Shown: positions 28,962-37,280 of the stretch, piece after piece
Numbering within the stretch: position 1 is the first letter of the stretch
Layout: the number at the start of each line of letters is the position of its first letter
Source: Plantibacter sp. PA-3-X8
GTDB taxonomy: Bacteria; Actinomycetota; Actinomycetes; Actinomycetales; Microbacteriaceae
Assembly (NCBI RefSeq): GCF_003856975.1
Contig: NZ_CP033107.1
Coordinates: 3,906,001-3,970,000 of the forward strand
Direction of reading: 5' to 3'
DNA: 64,000 nt
Position numbers and translations under genes: made by a program
The notes under the pieces: model-generated
Told to the model about the DNA's origin: nothing
The model's input: the letters and a program-made list of their open reading frames with translations, nothing else
The model's database searches: none

Positions 28962-29231
28962 CTACTCGGCGTCGAGGTCCGTCTCGAGGAGACCGGCGAG
29001 CTCGGCGAGCGCCTCGTCGGCGCCCTCGCCCTCAGCGCGGAGGGTGACGACGTCGCCGTTGGTGGCGCCGAGGCTCATGATCGTGAGGATGCTCGAGGCG
29101 TCGAGCGGGCCCGAGTCGCCCAGCTCGATCGTGACGGGCACCGGCTGGCGCTTGACCGTCTCGATGAAGAGCTTGGCGGGTCGGGCGTGCAGCCCGACGC
29201 GGCTGGCGATGGTGGCTTGGCGTTCGGCCAT
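28962..29231 (-). CDS. ptsH: Phosphocarrier protein HPr
   Basis: 89-residue PTS carrier that takes phosphate from Enzyme I at His15 (SRVGLHARPA) and passes it to the EIIA domain. Ser46 in DASSILTIMSLGA is the site that can be phosphorylated for regulation in firmicutes; whether it is used here is unknown. GAAGGAG precedes the ATG. It is the last gene of the fructose operon and ends at a strong hairpin. No Enzyme I gene is in the window. Confidence 0.96.
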   Translation of the reverse strand: MAERQATIASRVGLHARPAKLFIETVKRQPVPVTIELGDSGPLDASSILTIMSLGATNGDVVTLRAEGEGADEALAELAGLLETDLDAE

Positions 29232-29310
29232 GATGATGCTCCTTCTGCGGTTCGGTTGGTGCCGGCCGGACCAGTGGATCAGGTCAGGCTGTGGATCGGA
29301 CGGGTACGGA

Positions 29311-31353
29311 TCAGACGGCAGCGGGCTCGGTGGTGACCGCGGGGGCCGCCGTGTCGGCGCCGTCCACCGGACGACGACGGGCGAACCGCTTGAGCAGGAT
29401 GACGGCGACGGCGGTGATGACCGTGCCGACGGCGACCGACAGGATGAACATCCCGATGTTGCCGATGGCGAAGAACACGAAGATGCCACCGTGCGGTGCC
29501 TGCGAGGTGACGCCGGTCGCCATGATGAGCGCACCGGTGGCGGCACCACCGAGGATCGACGCCGGGATGACGCGGAACAGGTCGGCCGCGGCGAACGGGA
29601 TCGCACCCTCGCTGATGAACGCGGCGCCGAGCAGCCAGGCTGCCTTACCGTTCTCCCGCTCGACCGCGGTGAACGAACGACGGCTGAGGACGGTCGAGGC
29701 GAGTGCCATCGCGAGCGGCGGCACCATGCCGGCGGCCATCACGGCGGCCATGATCTGCCACGGTGCCTGGTTGGCGAGCGTGCCCGCACCGAGACCGGCG
29801 ACGGCGAACGAGTACGCGACCTTGTTGACCGGACCGCCGAGGTCGAACGCCATCATCGTGCCGAGGATGACCCCGAGCAGGATGGCGGAGACGCCGGTGA
29901 GACCGGACAGCCACGAGTTGAGGCCGTTCATGAGCGCGGCGATCGGGCCGCCGAGGACGAGGATCATGAGGCCGGACGCGACGATCGAGCCGATCAGCGG
30001 GATGATCACGACGGGCATCAGCCCACGCAGCCACCGCGGCACGTTGAGTCGACCGAGGCCGTAGGCGACGCCACCGGCGAGCAGACCACCCACGAGTCCG
30101 CCGAGGAAGCCGGCGCTCATGAGGAGGGCGACGGCGCCGGCGACGAACCCGGGCGCGATGCCCGGTCGGTCGGCGATCGCGAAGGCGATGAAGCCCGCGA
30201 GGGCCGGGACGAGGAAGCCCATCGACGCGGCACCGATCGAGAACGCGACCGCACCCAGGTAGGTGCCGAGGCCGCCCGCCGGGAGGTTCACGAGGCTGTT
30301 CTCGACGATGATCTTGCCGGCGTTCTCGGTGATGTTGTATCCACCGAGGAGGAAGCCGAGGGCGATGAGCAGACCGCCACCCGCGACGAACGGGATCATG
30401 TAGCTGACGCCGGTGAGCAGCCAGCGCTTGATCGACTGACCGACGTTGGCGTCCTTCTTGTCCGACGTCGACGCGGAGGCGTCACCGGCCGCTGCGGCGA
30501 CCCGCGGGGCGTTCGGGTTCGAGATCGCGGCGACCGCGTCGTTGATGAGCTGTTCCGGCGCGTCGATGCCGCGCTTCACGGGAGCCTTGATGACGGGCTT
30601 GCCGGCGAAGCGGGTGACGTCGCGGACGTCCACGTCGACGGCGAAGATGACCGCCTGCGCCTTTGCGACGACGTCGGCGGGCAGCGGGGTCGCACCGGAG
30701 GCGCCCTGCGTCTCGACGTGCAGCTCGACACCGAGGCGTTTGGCGGTGGCGGCGAGCGAGTCGGCTGCCATGTAGGTGTGGGCGATGCCCGTTGCACACG
30801 AGGTGACCGCGATGAGCACGGGCCGTGCGGCCTGGTCGCCGGCCTCGACGGGAGCCGTCGCGGCACGCTCGGCTGCGGGAGCCGACGCCGGCTTGGGTGC
30901 ATCGCTGAGTGCACCATCGACGAGGGCGACCACCGCGGCGGCGTCGGGCGCCTCACGCAGCGAGGTCACGAACTCGGGCTTGATGAGCGAGCGGGCGAGC
31001 TTCGACAGGAGGGCGAGGTGCGCCTGGTCGGCGCCGTCCGGAGCCGCGATGAAGAAGAGGAGGTCGGCCGGGCCGTCGTCGGAACCGAAGTCGACGAGCG
31101 GCGAGACGCGGGCCATCGCGAGCGTCGGCTCGGTGACGGCGGCTGAACGGCAGTGCGGGATCGCGATGCCGCCGGGGATGCCGGTGTCGGTCTTGCTCTC
31201 CCGCGCCCAGGCATCGGCGAAGAGGGCCTCGGTGTCGGTGGCACGGCCGGCGCGGACGACGAGCTCGGCGAGCGCGCGGATGACACCCGCGCGATCGGTG
31301 CCGAGGTCGGCGTCGAGGGCGACGAGCCCTGGGGTGATGAGTGGGGTGGACAT
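29311..31353 (-). CDS. fruA: PTS fructose transporter EIIABC
   Basis: 680-residue fused permease that imports fructose as fructose 1-phosphate. EIIA is at 1-150 with phosphorylated His67 in GIAIPHCRS. EIIB is at about 178-275 with Cys186 in AVTSCATGIAHTYMAA. The EIIC membrane domain runs from about 310 to 670. A Pro/Ala linker joins A and B. The ATG at 31353 has GAAGGAG seven bases upstream; the longer open frame starts inside a repeat and is not used. Lies between fruK and ptsH in one operon. Confidence 0.96.
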   Translation of the reverse strand: MSTPLITPGLVALDADLGTDRAGVIRALAELVVRAGRATDTEALFADAWARESKTDTGIPGGIAIPHCRSAAVTEPTLAMARVSPLVDFGSDDGPADLLFFIAAPDGADQAHLALLSKLARSLIKPEFVTSLREAPDAAAVVALVDGALSDAPKPASAPAAERAATAPVEAGDQAARPVLIAVTSCATGIAHTYMAADSLAATAKRLGVELHVETQGASGATPLPADVVAKAQAVIFAVDVDVRDVTRFAGKPVIKAPVKRGIDAPEQLINDAVAAISNPNAPRVAAAAGDASASTSDKKDANVGQSIKRWLLTGVSYMIPFVAGGGLLIALGFLLGGYNITENAGKIIVENSLVNLPAGGLGTYLGAVAFSIGAASMGFLVPALAGFIAFAIADRPGIAPGFVAGAVALLMSAGFLGGLVGGLLAGGVAYGLGRLNVPRWLRGLMPVVIIPLIGSIVASGLMILVLGGPIAALMNGLNSWLSGLTGVSAILLGVILGTMMAFDLGGPVNKVAYSFAVAGLGAGTLANQAPWQIMAAVMAAGMVPPLAMALASTVLSRRSFTAVERENGKAAWLLGAAFISEGAIPFAAADLFRVIPASILGGAATGALIMATGVTSQAPHGGIFVFFAIGNIGMFILSVAVGTVITAVAVILLKRFARRRPVDGADTAAPAVTTEPAAV

Positions 31354-31402
31354 CTGGGTTCTCCTTCGAAACGGATGCTGGTGCTTCGGGTGGTCGGGGC
31401 GG

Positions 31403-31548
31403 CCCTTCGACAAGCTCAGGGACCGGGGTGGGGGGTTAGGGACCGGGGTGGGCGGTCAGGGACCGGGTTGGGCGGTCAGGGACCGGGTTGGGCGGTCAGG
31501 GACCGGGTTGGGCGGTCAGGGACCAGGGTGGGCGGTCAGGGGGCGGAG
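31403..31548 (+). repeat. Palindromic repeat with 20-bp tandem array reaching the fruK stop
   Basis: One CCCTTCGACAAGCTCAGGGA copy at 31403, then units beginning AGGGACC at 31418, 31438, 31458, 31478, 31498 and 31518, with a final partial at 31538. Spacing is exactly 20 bases. The fruK stop codon (31536-31538) lies within the last unit, so the array has met or remodelled the gene end. Confidence 0.9.
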
Positions 31549-32537
31549 GGGATCCGCTGCGGGAGCTGGGCGACGTCGATGGCGGCGGCGTCCGTCCCGC
31601 TGAGCGCCGGCACGTCGCTGCCCGGGAGTGCCGCGGCTGCGGCTCCGTGGGCGACGGCCTGCGCGAGGCGTGCTGCAGGTGCGTGACCTGCGGTTCGCGC
31701 GATCAGGTAGCCGGCGAGGGAGGAGTCCCCCGCACCGACGGTGCTGCGCGCGACGATCTTCGGGGCCGGGGCCGACCAGGCGGTGTCACCCTCCACGAGG
31801 ACGGCTCCTCGGGAGCCGAGCGTGACGAGGACGGCGGCGACCGGGCCCGGGGCGTCGGTCGTGCCGACGAGCGTCGCGGCGACGGCTGCGGCGAGCGCCG
31901 GGTCGGCCTCGATCTCGTCGCCGGACGCGGTGCCGGTGAGCTCGGCGAGTTCGGCACCGTTCGGCTTGATGAGGTCGACGCGTTCCCCGGTGACGGCGAA
32001 GGCGGCGAGGAGGGCGGCGAGCGGCTCCCCCGAGCTGTCGACGGCGACGAGCGGGCGAGTGCCGTCGGTGAGGGCGCGAGCGGCCCGGACGATCCGTGCG
32101 TAGAAGTCGGCCGGCAGCCCGGGTGGCAGCGAACCGGCGATGACGAGCCATTCGGCACTCGCGGCGGCACGGGCGGTCGCGTCGACGAGGCGTGCAGCGT
32201 CGTCCTCGGTGAGGAGCGGACCCGGCTCGTTGATCTTGGTGGTGGTGCCGTCTGGCTCGGTCAGCGTGATGTTGCGGCGCACGGGCTGCCCGGTCGGGAC
32301 GGCGAGGACGTCGATGCCCTGCGCGCGGAGCGACTCGATCATCGGGTCGGTCGATTCGCCGGGGAGGACGGCGATGGTCGCCAACTCGGCGGCGGCGATC
32401 GCCCGCGAGACGTTGACGCCCTTGCCGCCCGGCTGCTCCCGGCTGGCGAGGGCACGGAGGACTTCGCCGCGCTCGACGACACCGGGGAGCTCCACCGTGT
32501 GGTCGAGCGAGGGGTTGGCGGTCAGGGTGATGATCAT
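31536..32537 (-). CDS. fruK: 1-phosphofructokinase
   Basis: 333-residue PfkB-family kinase converting fructose 1-phosphate to fructose 1,6-bisphosphate. MIITLTANPSLDHTVEL and REQPGGKGVNVSRA are the family N-terminal signatures. STVGAGDSSLAGYL carries the catalytic aspartate and anion hole. Starts on the ATGA overlap with the fruR stop. The last residues run into a 20-bp tandem repeat. Confidence 0.96.
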   Translation of the reverse strand: MIITLTANPSLDHTVELPGVVERGEVLRALASREQPGGKGVNVSRAIAAAELATIAVLPGESTDPMIESLRAQGIDVLAVPTGQPVRRNITLTEPDGTTTKINEPGPLLTEDDAARLVDATARAAASAEWLVIAGSLPPGLPADFYARIVRAARALTDGTRPLVAVDSSGEPLAALLAAFAVTGERVDLIKPNGAELAELTGTASGDEIEADPALAAAVAATLVGTTDAPGPVAAVLVTLGSRGAVLVEGDTAWSAPAPKIVARSTVGAGDSSLAGYLIARTAGHAPAARLAQAVAHGAAAAALPGSDVPALSGTDAAAIDVAQLPQRIPSAP

Positions 32538-33322
32538 GCTACGACCACCTCGACACCCGCAGCCTCGAGGGCGTCCCCGAGCGTCGTCGGAACGACCTCG
32601 TCGGTGATGACGGTGTCGATCTCGTCGAGGGCGGCGAAGCGGATGAGCGCCTCCTCGCCGAGCTTGGCGGCGTCGGCGAGGACGACGGCCCGTCGCGAAC
32701 CGCGGACGATCGCCGACTTCACGGCACCCTCGAGTTCGTCGGGCGTGCTGAGGCCGAAGTCGGCGCTGACCCCGTTGGCGCCGACGAAGGCGATGTCGGG
32801 GCGGAAGCGGCCGAGCTCGTCGACGGTCGTGCTGCCGACCGCCGCGCTCGTGATGCCACGGACGCGGCCGCCGAGGAGGTGCAGTTCGACGTGGTCGCAG
32901 TGGTGGAGCGTCGCGGCGATCGGCACGGAGTTGGTGATGACCGTGAGCGTCTGGCCGGCGGTGGCCGGGCGCCAGGTGACGAGGAGGTCGGCGAGGTGGG
33001 CCGTGGTCGTCCCGGCGTCGATGACGATCGAGCCGCTGAACGTGGCCGGGATGAGCCGGAGGGCCGCACGGGCGATCGTGGCCTTCGCGTCGCTCCGCTG
33101 GCCCTGGCGATCGGCGAGGCTGGCCTCGGCGACGGAGGCACGTGCTGCGGAGACGGCGCCGCCGTGGACGCGGCGCAGGACGCCGGAGGTTTCGAGCTGG
33201 TCGAGGTCGCGGCGGATCGTCTCAGCGGTGACGCCCAGCTCGCGGGAGACGTCGGCGACGGAGACCCGTCCGCTCGTCTTCACCCGGCTGGTGATGTGCT
33301 CGTGCCGCTCCGTCGCGTACAT
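32534..33322 (-). CDS. fruR: DeoR-family regulator of the fructose operon
   Basis: 262-residue repressor with an N-terminal helix-turn-helix (SVADVSRELGVTAETIRRDLDQLE) and a DeoRC sugar-phosphate domain (SIVIDAGTTTAHLADLL, TVITNSVPIA, ADFGLSTPDE). AAGGACG precedes the ATG at 33322. As first gene of fruR-fruK-fruA-ptsH, it probably represses its own operon until fructose 1-phosphate or a related ester is present. Likely operator repeats lie upstream at 33384-33401. Confidence 0.93.
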   Translation of the reverse strand: MYATERHEHITSRVKTSGRVSVADVSRELGVTAETIRRDLDQLETSGVLRRVHGGAVSAARASVAEASLADRQGQRSDAKATIARAALRLIPATFSGSIVIDAGTTTAHLADLLVTWRPATAGQTLTVITNSVPIAATLHHCDHVELHLLGGRVRGITSAAVGSTTVDELGRFRPDIAFVGANGVSADFGLSTPDELEGAVKSAIVRGSRRAVVLADAAKLGEEALIRFAALDEIDTVITDEVVPTTLGDALEAAGVEVVVA

Positions 33323-33373
33323 GCGTCGTCCTTGACCTTCGTTTCCGGTGTTGCAGGCTTGCAGTGCGAAGAA

Positions 33374-33401
33374 AGTATCACACAAACACAGAGAAACACA
33401 G
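33374..33401 (-). promoter_or_regulatory. Fructose operon promoter region with direct repeats
   Basis: On the minus strand an extended -10 (TGTGATACT; hexamer at 33374-33379) is directly preceded by two copies of CTGTGTTT, seen on the plus strand as AAACACAG at 33384 and 33394, exactly 10 bases apart. This is a likely DeoR-type operator over the -35 region. It is one of the least GC-rich spots in the window. Confidence 0.5.
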
Positions 33402-33414
33402 ATCCACGTCTTTT

Positions 33415-33630
33415 CCGGTCCCTGAGCTTGTCGAAGGGCGCAACCATCCCCGGTCCCTGAGCTTGTCGAAGGGCGCAACCATCCCCGGTCCCTGAGCTTG
33501 TCGAAGGGCGCAACCATTCCCGGTCCCTGAGCTTGTCGAAGGGCGCACTTCGACAGGCTCAGTGACCGATCAGGGCGGTCGCTCAGTGACCGATCAGGGA
33601 GGTCGCTCAGCGACCGGTCAGGTGGGCGGG
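33415..33630 (+). repeat. 35-bp x4 and 24-bp x3 arrays built on the palindromic repeat
   Basis: Four 35-base units starting CCGGTCCCTGAGCTTGTCGA at 33415, 33450, 33485 and 33520 with no spacers. An inverted copy follows at about 33546, then 24-base units beginning GCTCAGTGACC at 33557, 33581 and 33605. These fill the 33323-33641 gap up to the end of the oxidoreductase gene. Confidence 0.9.
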
Positions 33631-33641
33631 TCGGCAGCGGG

Positions 33642-35081
33642 TCAGGGTGCGAGGGACGGAACCGGCAGGCGGAAGGTATGCCGCAGGGCGGACTCCGCCG
33701 CCAGGAACCCCGCCATCCCGTGCACGCCCATCCCCGGCGCGGCCGAGCTCGAGCAGAGGTACACCCCGGCCGCGGGCGTCCGCCACGGTTCGCGACGCAC
33801 CACCGGGCGCCGCAGCAGCTGACGCAGCGACGGCTCGCCCCCGGAGATGTCGCCACCGATGTCGTTGGGGTTCTCGCGTTCGACGACGACGGAGTCGCGG
33901 CCCGCCTGAGCGATGATCGTGTCGCGGAAGCCCGGCGCGAACCGTTCGATCTGATCGACGATCGCCTCGGACATGTCGACCCGCGAGCCCTTCGGCACGT
34001 GGCAGTACGCCCACACCGTGTGCTTCCCCACCGGCGCGCGACTCGCGTCGAACAGCGAGGGCTGCGACAGCAGCACGTACGGTCGATCCGGATGGCGACC
34101 CGCGGCCACCGCGTTCTCGGAGGCGGCGATCTCCTCGGCTGTCCCACCGAGGTGCACGGTGGGGGCGTCGAGCAGTGCCCGGTTGGTCCAGGGGATCGGC
34201 TCCGAGACCGCGAGGTCCAGCTTGAAGACGGCGTTGCCGTAGCGGAACCGATCGAGCGCACGGACGTAGTCGGTGGGGAGCCGGGACCCGACCGCCGCGA
34301 CCATGTCCCGCGGGCTGGTGTCGAACAGGACCGCTGCGGACAGGGGCAGATCCGAGACGGCGGTGACCCGGTGTCCGGTGACGACGCGGCCGCCGTGCGC
34401 CTCGAGGTCGGCCACCATGGCGTCGGCGAGCGACTGCGCTCCGCCGATGGGCAGCGGCCAGCCGTCGGCGTGTGCGTTCGCGGCGAGGACGAGTCCGGCG
34501 CCCGCCGCCGGGAGCCCGGGGAGCCTCGTGATCGTGTGCGCCATGACCCCCGTGAGCATGCCGGGCGCGACCGTCCCCTCGAAGCGGCGCAGCCAGGCCG
34601 GGGATCCTTGTTCGAGCACCCGGAGGCCGAACGGGACGACGTCGAACAGCCGCTTCGGGATGGGCAGCAGCGGGTTCAGCGTGAACTCGGTCACGGCCTC
34701 CATGCGGTCGACGACGGGCTGCAGCAGCTCCCGCCACGCGATGCCGTCGACGCCGAGCGTGCCCACCGTCCGGTCGAGGTCGCGGTAGGCGATTCCGGCG
34801 CGGCCGCGATCGAGCGGGTGCCCGTAGGAGGCCTCCGGGATCAGGTAGTCGACGCGCTCCGTCGCCTTCCACGCTCGGAAGAACGGTGAGGTCAGGACCA
34901 TCGGGTGGATCGCCGAGCAGACGTCGTGACGGAAGCCCGGTTCGGTCAGCTCCTGCGTCCGCAGACCGCCGCCGATGGTGTCGGCTGCCTCATGCACCTC
35001 GACCTCGAGGCCGGCGCGCGCGAGGGTCACTGCAGCGGCGAGACCATTCGGCCCGCTGCCGACGACGACCGCATCCACCAT
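33642..35081 (-). CDS. Phytoene-desaturase-like FAD/NAD(P)-dependent oxidoreductase
   Basis: 479-residue flavoprotein of the carotenoid-desaturase / monoamine-oxidase superfamily. The N-terminal Rossmann motif is AVVVGSGPNGLAAAVTLARAG, followed by the diphosphate-contact sequence HEAADTIGGGLRT, and the C-terminal FAD motif is GVYLCSSSAAPGMGVHGMAGFLAA. This branch is often annotated as 'phytoene dehydrogenase-related' but is usually not linked to carotenoid genes, and none are nearby, so the substrate is unknown. The ATG lies six bases after a TAGGCT box, suggesting a leaderless transcript. Confidence 0.85.
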   Translation of the reverse strand: MVDAVVVGSGPNGLAAAVTLARAGLEVEVHEAADTIGGGLRTQELTEPGFRHDVCSAIHPMVLTSPFFRAWKATERVDYLIPEASYGHPLDRGRAGIAYRDLDRTVGTLGVDGIAWRELLQPVVDRMEAVTEFTLNPLLPIPKRLFDVVPFGLRVLEQGSPAWLRRFEGTVAPGMLTGVMAHTITRLPGLPAAGAGLVLAANAHADGWPLPIGGAQSLADAMVADLEAHGGRVVTGHRVTAVSDLPLSAAVLFDTSPRDMVAAVGSRLPTDYVRALDRFRYGNAVFKLDLAVSEPIPWTNRALLDAPTVHLGGTAEEIAASENAVAAGRHPDRPYVLLSQPSLFDASRAPVGKHTVWAYCHVPKGSRVDMSEAIVDQIERFAPGFRDTIIAQAGRDSVVVERENPNDIGGDISGGEPSLRQLLRRPVVRREPWRTPAAGVYLCSSSAAPGMGVHGMAGFLAAESALRHTFRLPVPSLAP

Positions 35082-35087
35082 CGCTCC

Positions 35088-35093
35088 AGCCTA
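35088..35093 (-). promoter_or_regulatory. -10 box of leaderless oxidoreductase gene
   Basis: TAGGCT on the minus strand, then GGAGCG and the ATG at 35081. Confidence 0.5.
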
Positions 35094-35227
35094 GGTCGTG
35101 GGCGATGGACATGGGATGACGGGTTCCGCGACGCCCGCGCCGGCCGGGATGGAACGGGTGGCGGTCGGCGCAACCGTGGCGCCGACCGCCGGTTCGTCTC
35201 GCACCCGAACGCGCGAGACGGCTGTGG

Positions 35228-36253
35228 TCACGACGGCGAACCGGCCGACGTCGTGACGGGTCTTTCGGTCCTCTGGCGCTCCAGCAGCAGCTGGCGGAGC
35301 ACTCCCCCGGCGTGCGACGCCCACCGACCGACGGCGACCCAACTGCGGTCGCGGACGAAGAGCAGGTCGAGGGCGATCATCGCGAGCGAGAACGGCCACA
35401 GCCCGAGGAAGAGGCCGATGCCGAGGTGCATCAGGATCGTGAAGCCGAGCGCGAGGATCCGCGTCGGCCGCCACAGGATCAGCACGGGGAACAGCAGCTG
35501 CACCCAGACCGACAGGAACGTGGCGACCCAGACGAACGGACCGACCTGCCAGGCGAGGTCGCTCAGCGCCGGGAACGGCCGGAACACGTCGAGGACGAGC
35601 GAGTAGTAGAACGCCGTGCCCTCCCGCCACTCGGGCCCCATCAGCTTGTAGATGCCGGAGTTCACGTAGACGAGCATGATCTGGTACGCGCAGAGGAGGA
35701 CCGCGGTGTTGTTGGCGGCGTTCGCGAGCCAGGCCGGGATCGCGAACCGACCGCGCAGGATCGGCCGCAGCGCTCGCCCCCGCCGCTTGGTGAGCCACGC
35801 GTCGACCGACCAGTGACGCGACAGGTCCGCGAACACCAGGAACAGCAGCGTGATGCGGATGATCGTGTCGCCGCCATTGGTCAGCACCGTGCTGTTGGTC
35901 GCGAGCCCCACCCAGAACACGAGCAGGACTGGCGTGACGAACCGGGTCTGCCAGCCGACGAGGAAGAGCAGCCCGAGCACGATGAGCACCCCGTAGGCGA
36001 GGTCGAAGACGAAGGCGCTGTCCTTCGTGAAGACGAGCTCGAACAGCGGGAACCACGCGCGACGGTTCGCCTCCGGGTCGACCCACTTCGACGCGACGCC
36101 CCAGAGGTAGTGGCGGTCGGCGAGGCTCGTGAACAGGAAGCTGACGATCGCGACACCGTAGAGGATCCGCAGGGCGGAGAGGCTGTAGCCGGCGTGCTTG
36201 GCACCCGTGACCCAGCCGGCGAACCGGTCGAACGATGCGCGGACGGCGTTCAT
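35228..36253 (-). CDS. HTTM-domain membrane protein
   Basis: 341-residue multi-pass protein. The N-terminal LSALRILYGVAIVSFLFTSLADRHYLWG and later helices with ILMHLGIGLFLGLWPFSLAMIALDLLF match the HTTM family, related to the membrane part of vitamin K-dependent gamma-carboxylase. The bacterial role is unknown. The ATG at 36253 overlaps the stop of the DUF5819 gene by four bases; this pair is commonly found together in actinomycetes, implying a two-protein membrane unit. Confidence 0.85.
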   Translation of the reverse strand: MNAVRASFDRFAGWVTGAKHAGYSLSALRILYGVAIVSFLFTSLADRHYLWGVASKWVDPEANRRAWFPLFELVFTKDSAFVFDLAYGVLIVLGLLFLVGWQTRFVTPVLLVFWVGLATNSTVLTNGGDTIIRITLLFLVFADLSRHWSVDAWLTKRRGRALRPILRGRFAIPAWLANAANNTAVLLCAYQIMLVYVNSGIYKLMGPEWREGTAFYYSLVLDVFRPFPALSDLAWQVGPFVWVATFLSVWVQLLFPVLILWRPTRILALGFTILMHLGIGLFLGLWPFSLAMIALDLLFVRDRSWVAVGRWASHAGGVLRQLLLERQRTERPVTTSAGSPS

Positions 36254-37164
36254 CGTGCACCTCCGTAGCGGGTGACGACGTCGCGGTAGACGGCGAGGGT
36301 CTCCGGGTCGATGACGTCGTCGACGTGCCGCCAGCCGAAGGTGACGGCGGTGTCGTCGAACTGCTGCTCCTCGGAGAAGCGGTTCTCGAAGTCGTTCGGG
36401 CGGGTGCGGTCGATCCGCCACCGGACGCGCTCGACGTCCTGGTCGAAGTACGCCGTGGAGAACGCGGTCGCGTACTCCTTGAGCATGTAGTCGTAGCGGA
36501 GGAACCGGACGACGTCGCCCTGCCCCGAGCCCGGCGTCGTGCTGACGGCGTCGAGGTCGGCGATGAGCGACTCGGCCGACTGGGCGCGATACCCGCCACC
36601 GTCGGCTCGCTGGATGAAGGTGTCGCGGACGATCTCACGCTGCTGGGCATCGAGGGCGAGGTAGCGGGCGTTGTAGGCGAGCATCGCGTTCCACGAGGAC
36701 TTCTGGATGCGCGACGGCTCGGCGTGGCCGGGGACGGCCTGCTGCTCGAGCTTCGTGACGTTGACCCAGTCGGACTTCACGAGCGTCCCGTCGGCGTCGC
36801 GCCACTGGGCCTGGACGGAGAAGGTGATGTTCGTCTTCATGATGCTCGGCGCGAAGACGTTCCACTTCTGCGTGAAGTACGGGCCGGCTGCGGCGACGAC
36901 AGCACCACGGACGGGTGTGGTCGGTGAGACGATGACGAGGGTGCCCGCGACGTAGACGCCGACGAGGGCGATCGAGACCGCGGCGGCGATGCGCGCGGCC
37001 CGCTTCGGCGGGGCGGTTTCGTCCCGAGACGATCCCGCTCCCCGGTCCTGCCGACCGGACGCCGGTGCCTGATCGCCGTCCGGTTCCTCGGCGCCGTCCG
37101 GTCCCTGAGCTTGTCGAAGGGTGTCAGAACGACCCCCGACGGGTGTGCGTGTGATCGGAGTCAC
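36250..37164 (-). CDS. DUF5819-family membrane protein
   Basis: 304 residues: a disordered, charged N-terminus (1-60), one membrane helix (about 68-90) and an outer domain beginning YFTQKWNVFAPSIMKTNITFSVQAQW, the hallmark of DUF5819. Function unknown; it is coupled to the HTTM gene. I chose the GTG at 37164 because AAGGAGGAA lies just upstream, the best ribosome binding site in the area; the longer frame to 37359 crosses a terminator. A palindromic repeat copy in the disordered part encodes LRQAQGP. Confidence 0.85.
   Translation of the reverse strand: MTPITRTPVGGRSDTLRQAQGPDGAEEPDGDQAPASGRQDRGAGSSRDETAPPKRAARIAAAVSIALVGVYVAGTLVIVSPTTPVRGAVVAAAGPYFTQKWNVFAPSIMKTNITFSVQAQWRDADGTLVKSDWVNVTKLEQQAVPGHAEPSRIQKSSWNAMLAYNARYLALDAQQREIVRDTFIQRADGGGYRAQSAESLIADLDAVSTTPGSGQGDVVRFLRYDYMLKEYATAFSTAYFDQDVERVRWRIDRTRPNDFENRFSEEQQFDDTAVTFGWRHVDDVIDPETLAVYRDVVTRYGGAR
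37101..37122 (+). repeat. Palindromic repeat copy inside the DUF5819 gene
   Basis: GTCCCTGAGCTTGTCGAAGG, in frame in the disordered N-terminal tail, read on the minus strand as TLRQAQGP. It is the second coding-region insertion of the family in this window. Confidence 0.8.
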
Positions 37165-37234
37165 GGTTCCTCCTTGGTGCTGGGTGGTGATGAAACCGCG
37201 GGGCACCGGTTCGGCGGTGTCTCCGCGGGAGAAG

Positions 37235-37273
37235 GAGCAGGCCGTGCCGACCCGAATGCGGCACGGCCTGCTC
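37235..37273 (-). terminator. Hairpin terminator after the giant adhesin gene
   Basis: Arms 37235-37249 and 37259-37273 are perfectly complementary over 15 bases around a 9-base loop, seven bases beyond the adhesin stop codon. Confidence 0.8.
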
Positions 37274-37280
37274 GGCGAGG

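Noticed and set aside
33415..33554. Four 35-bp direct repeats that could suggest a CRISPR array
   Set aside because: The units abut without spacers, match the palindromic repeat found elsewhere, and no cas genes are present.
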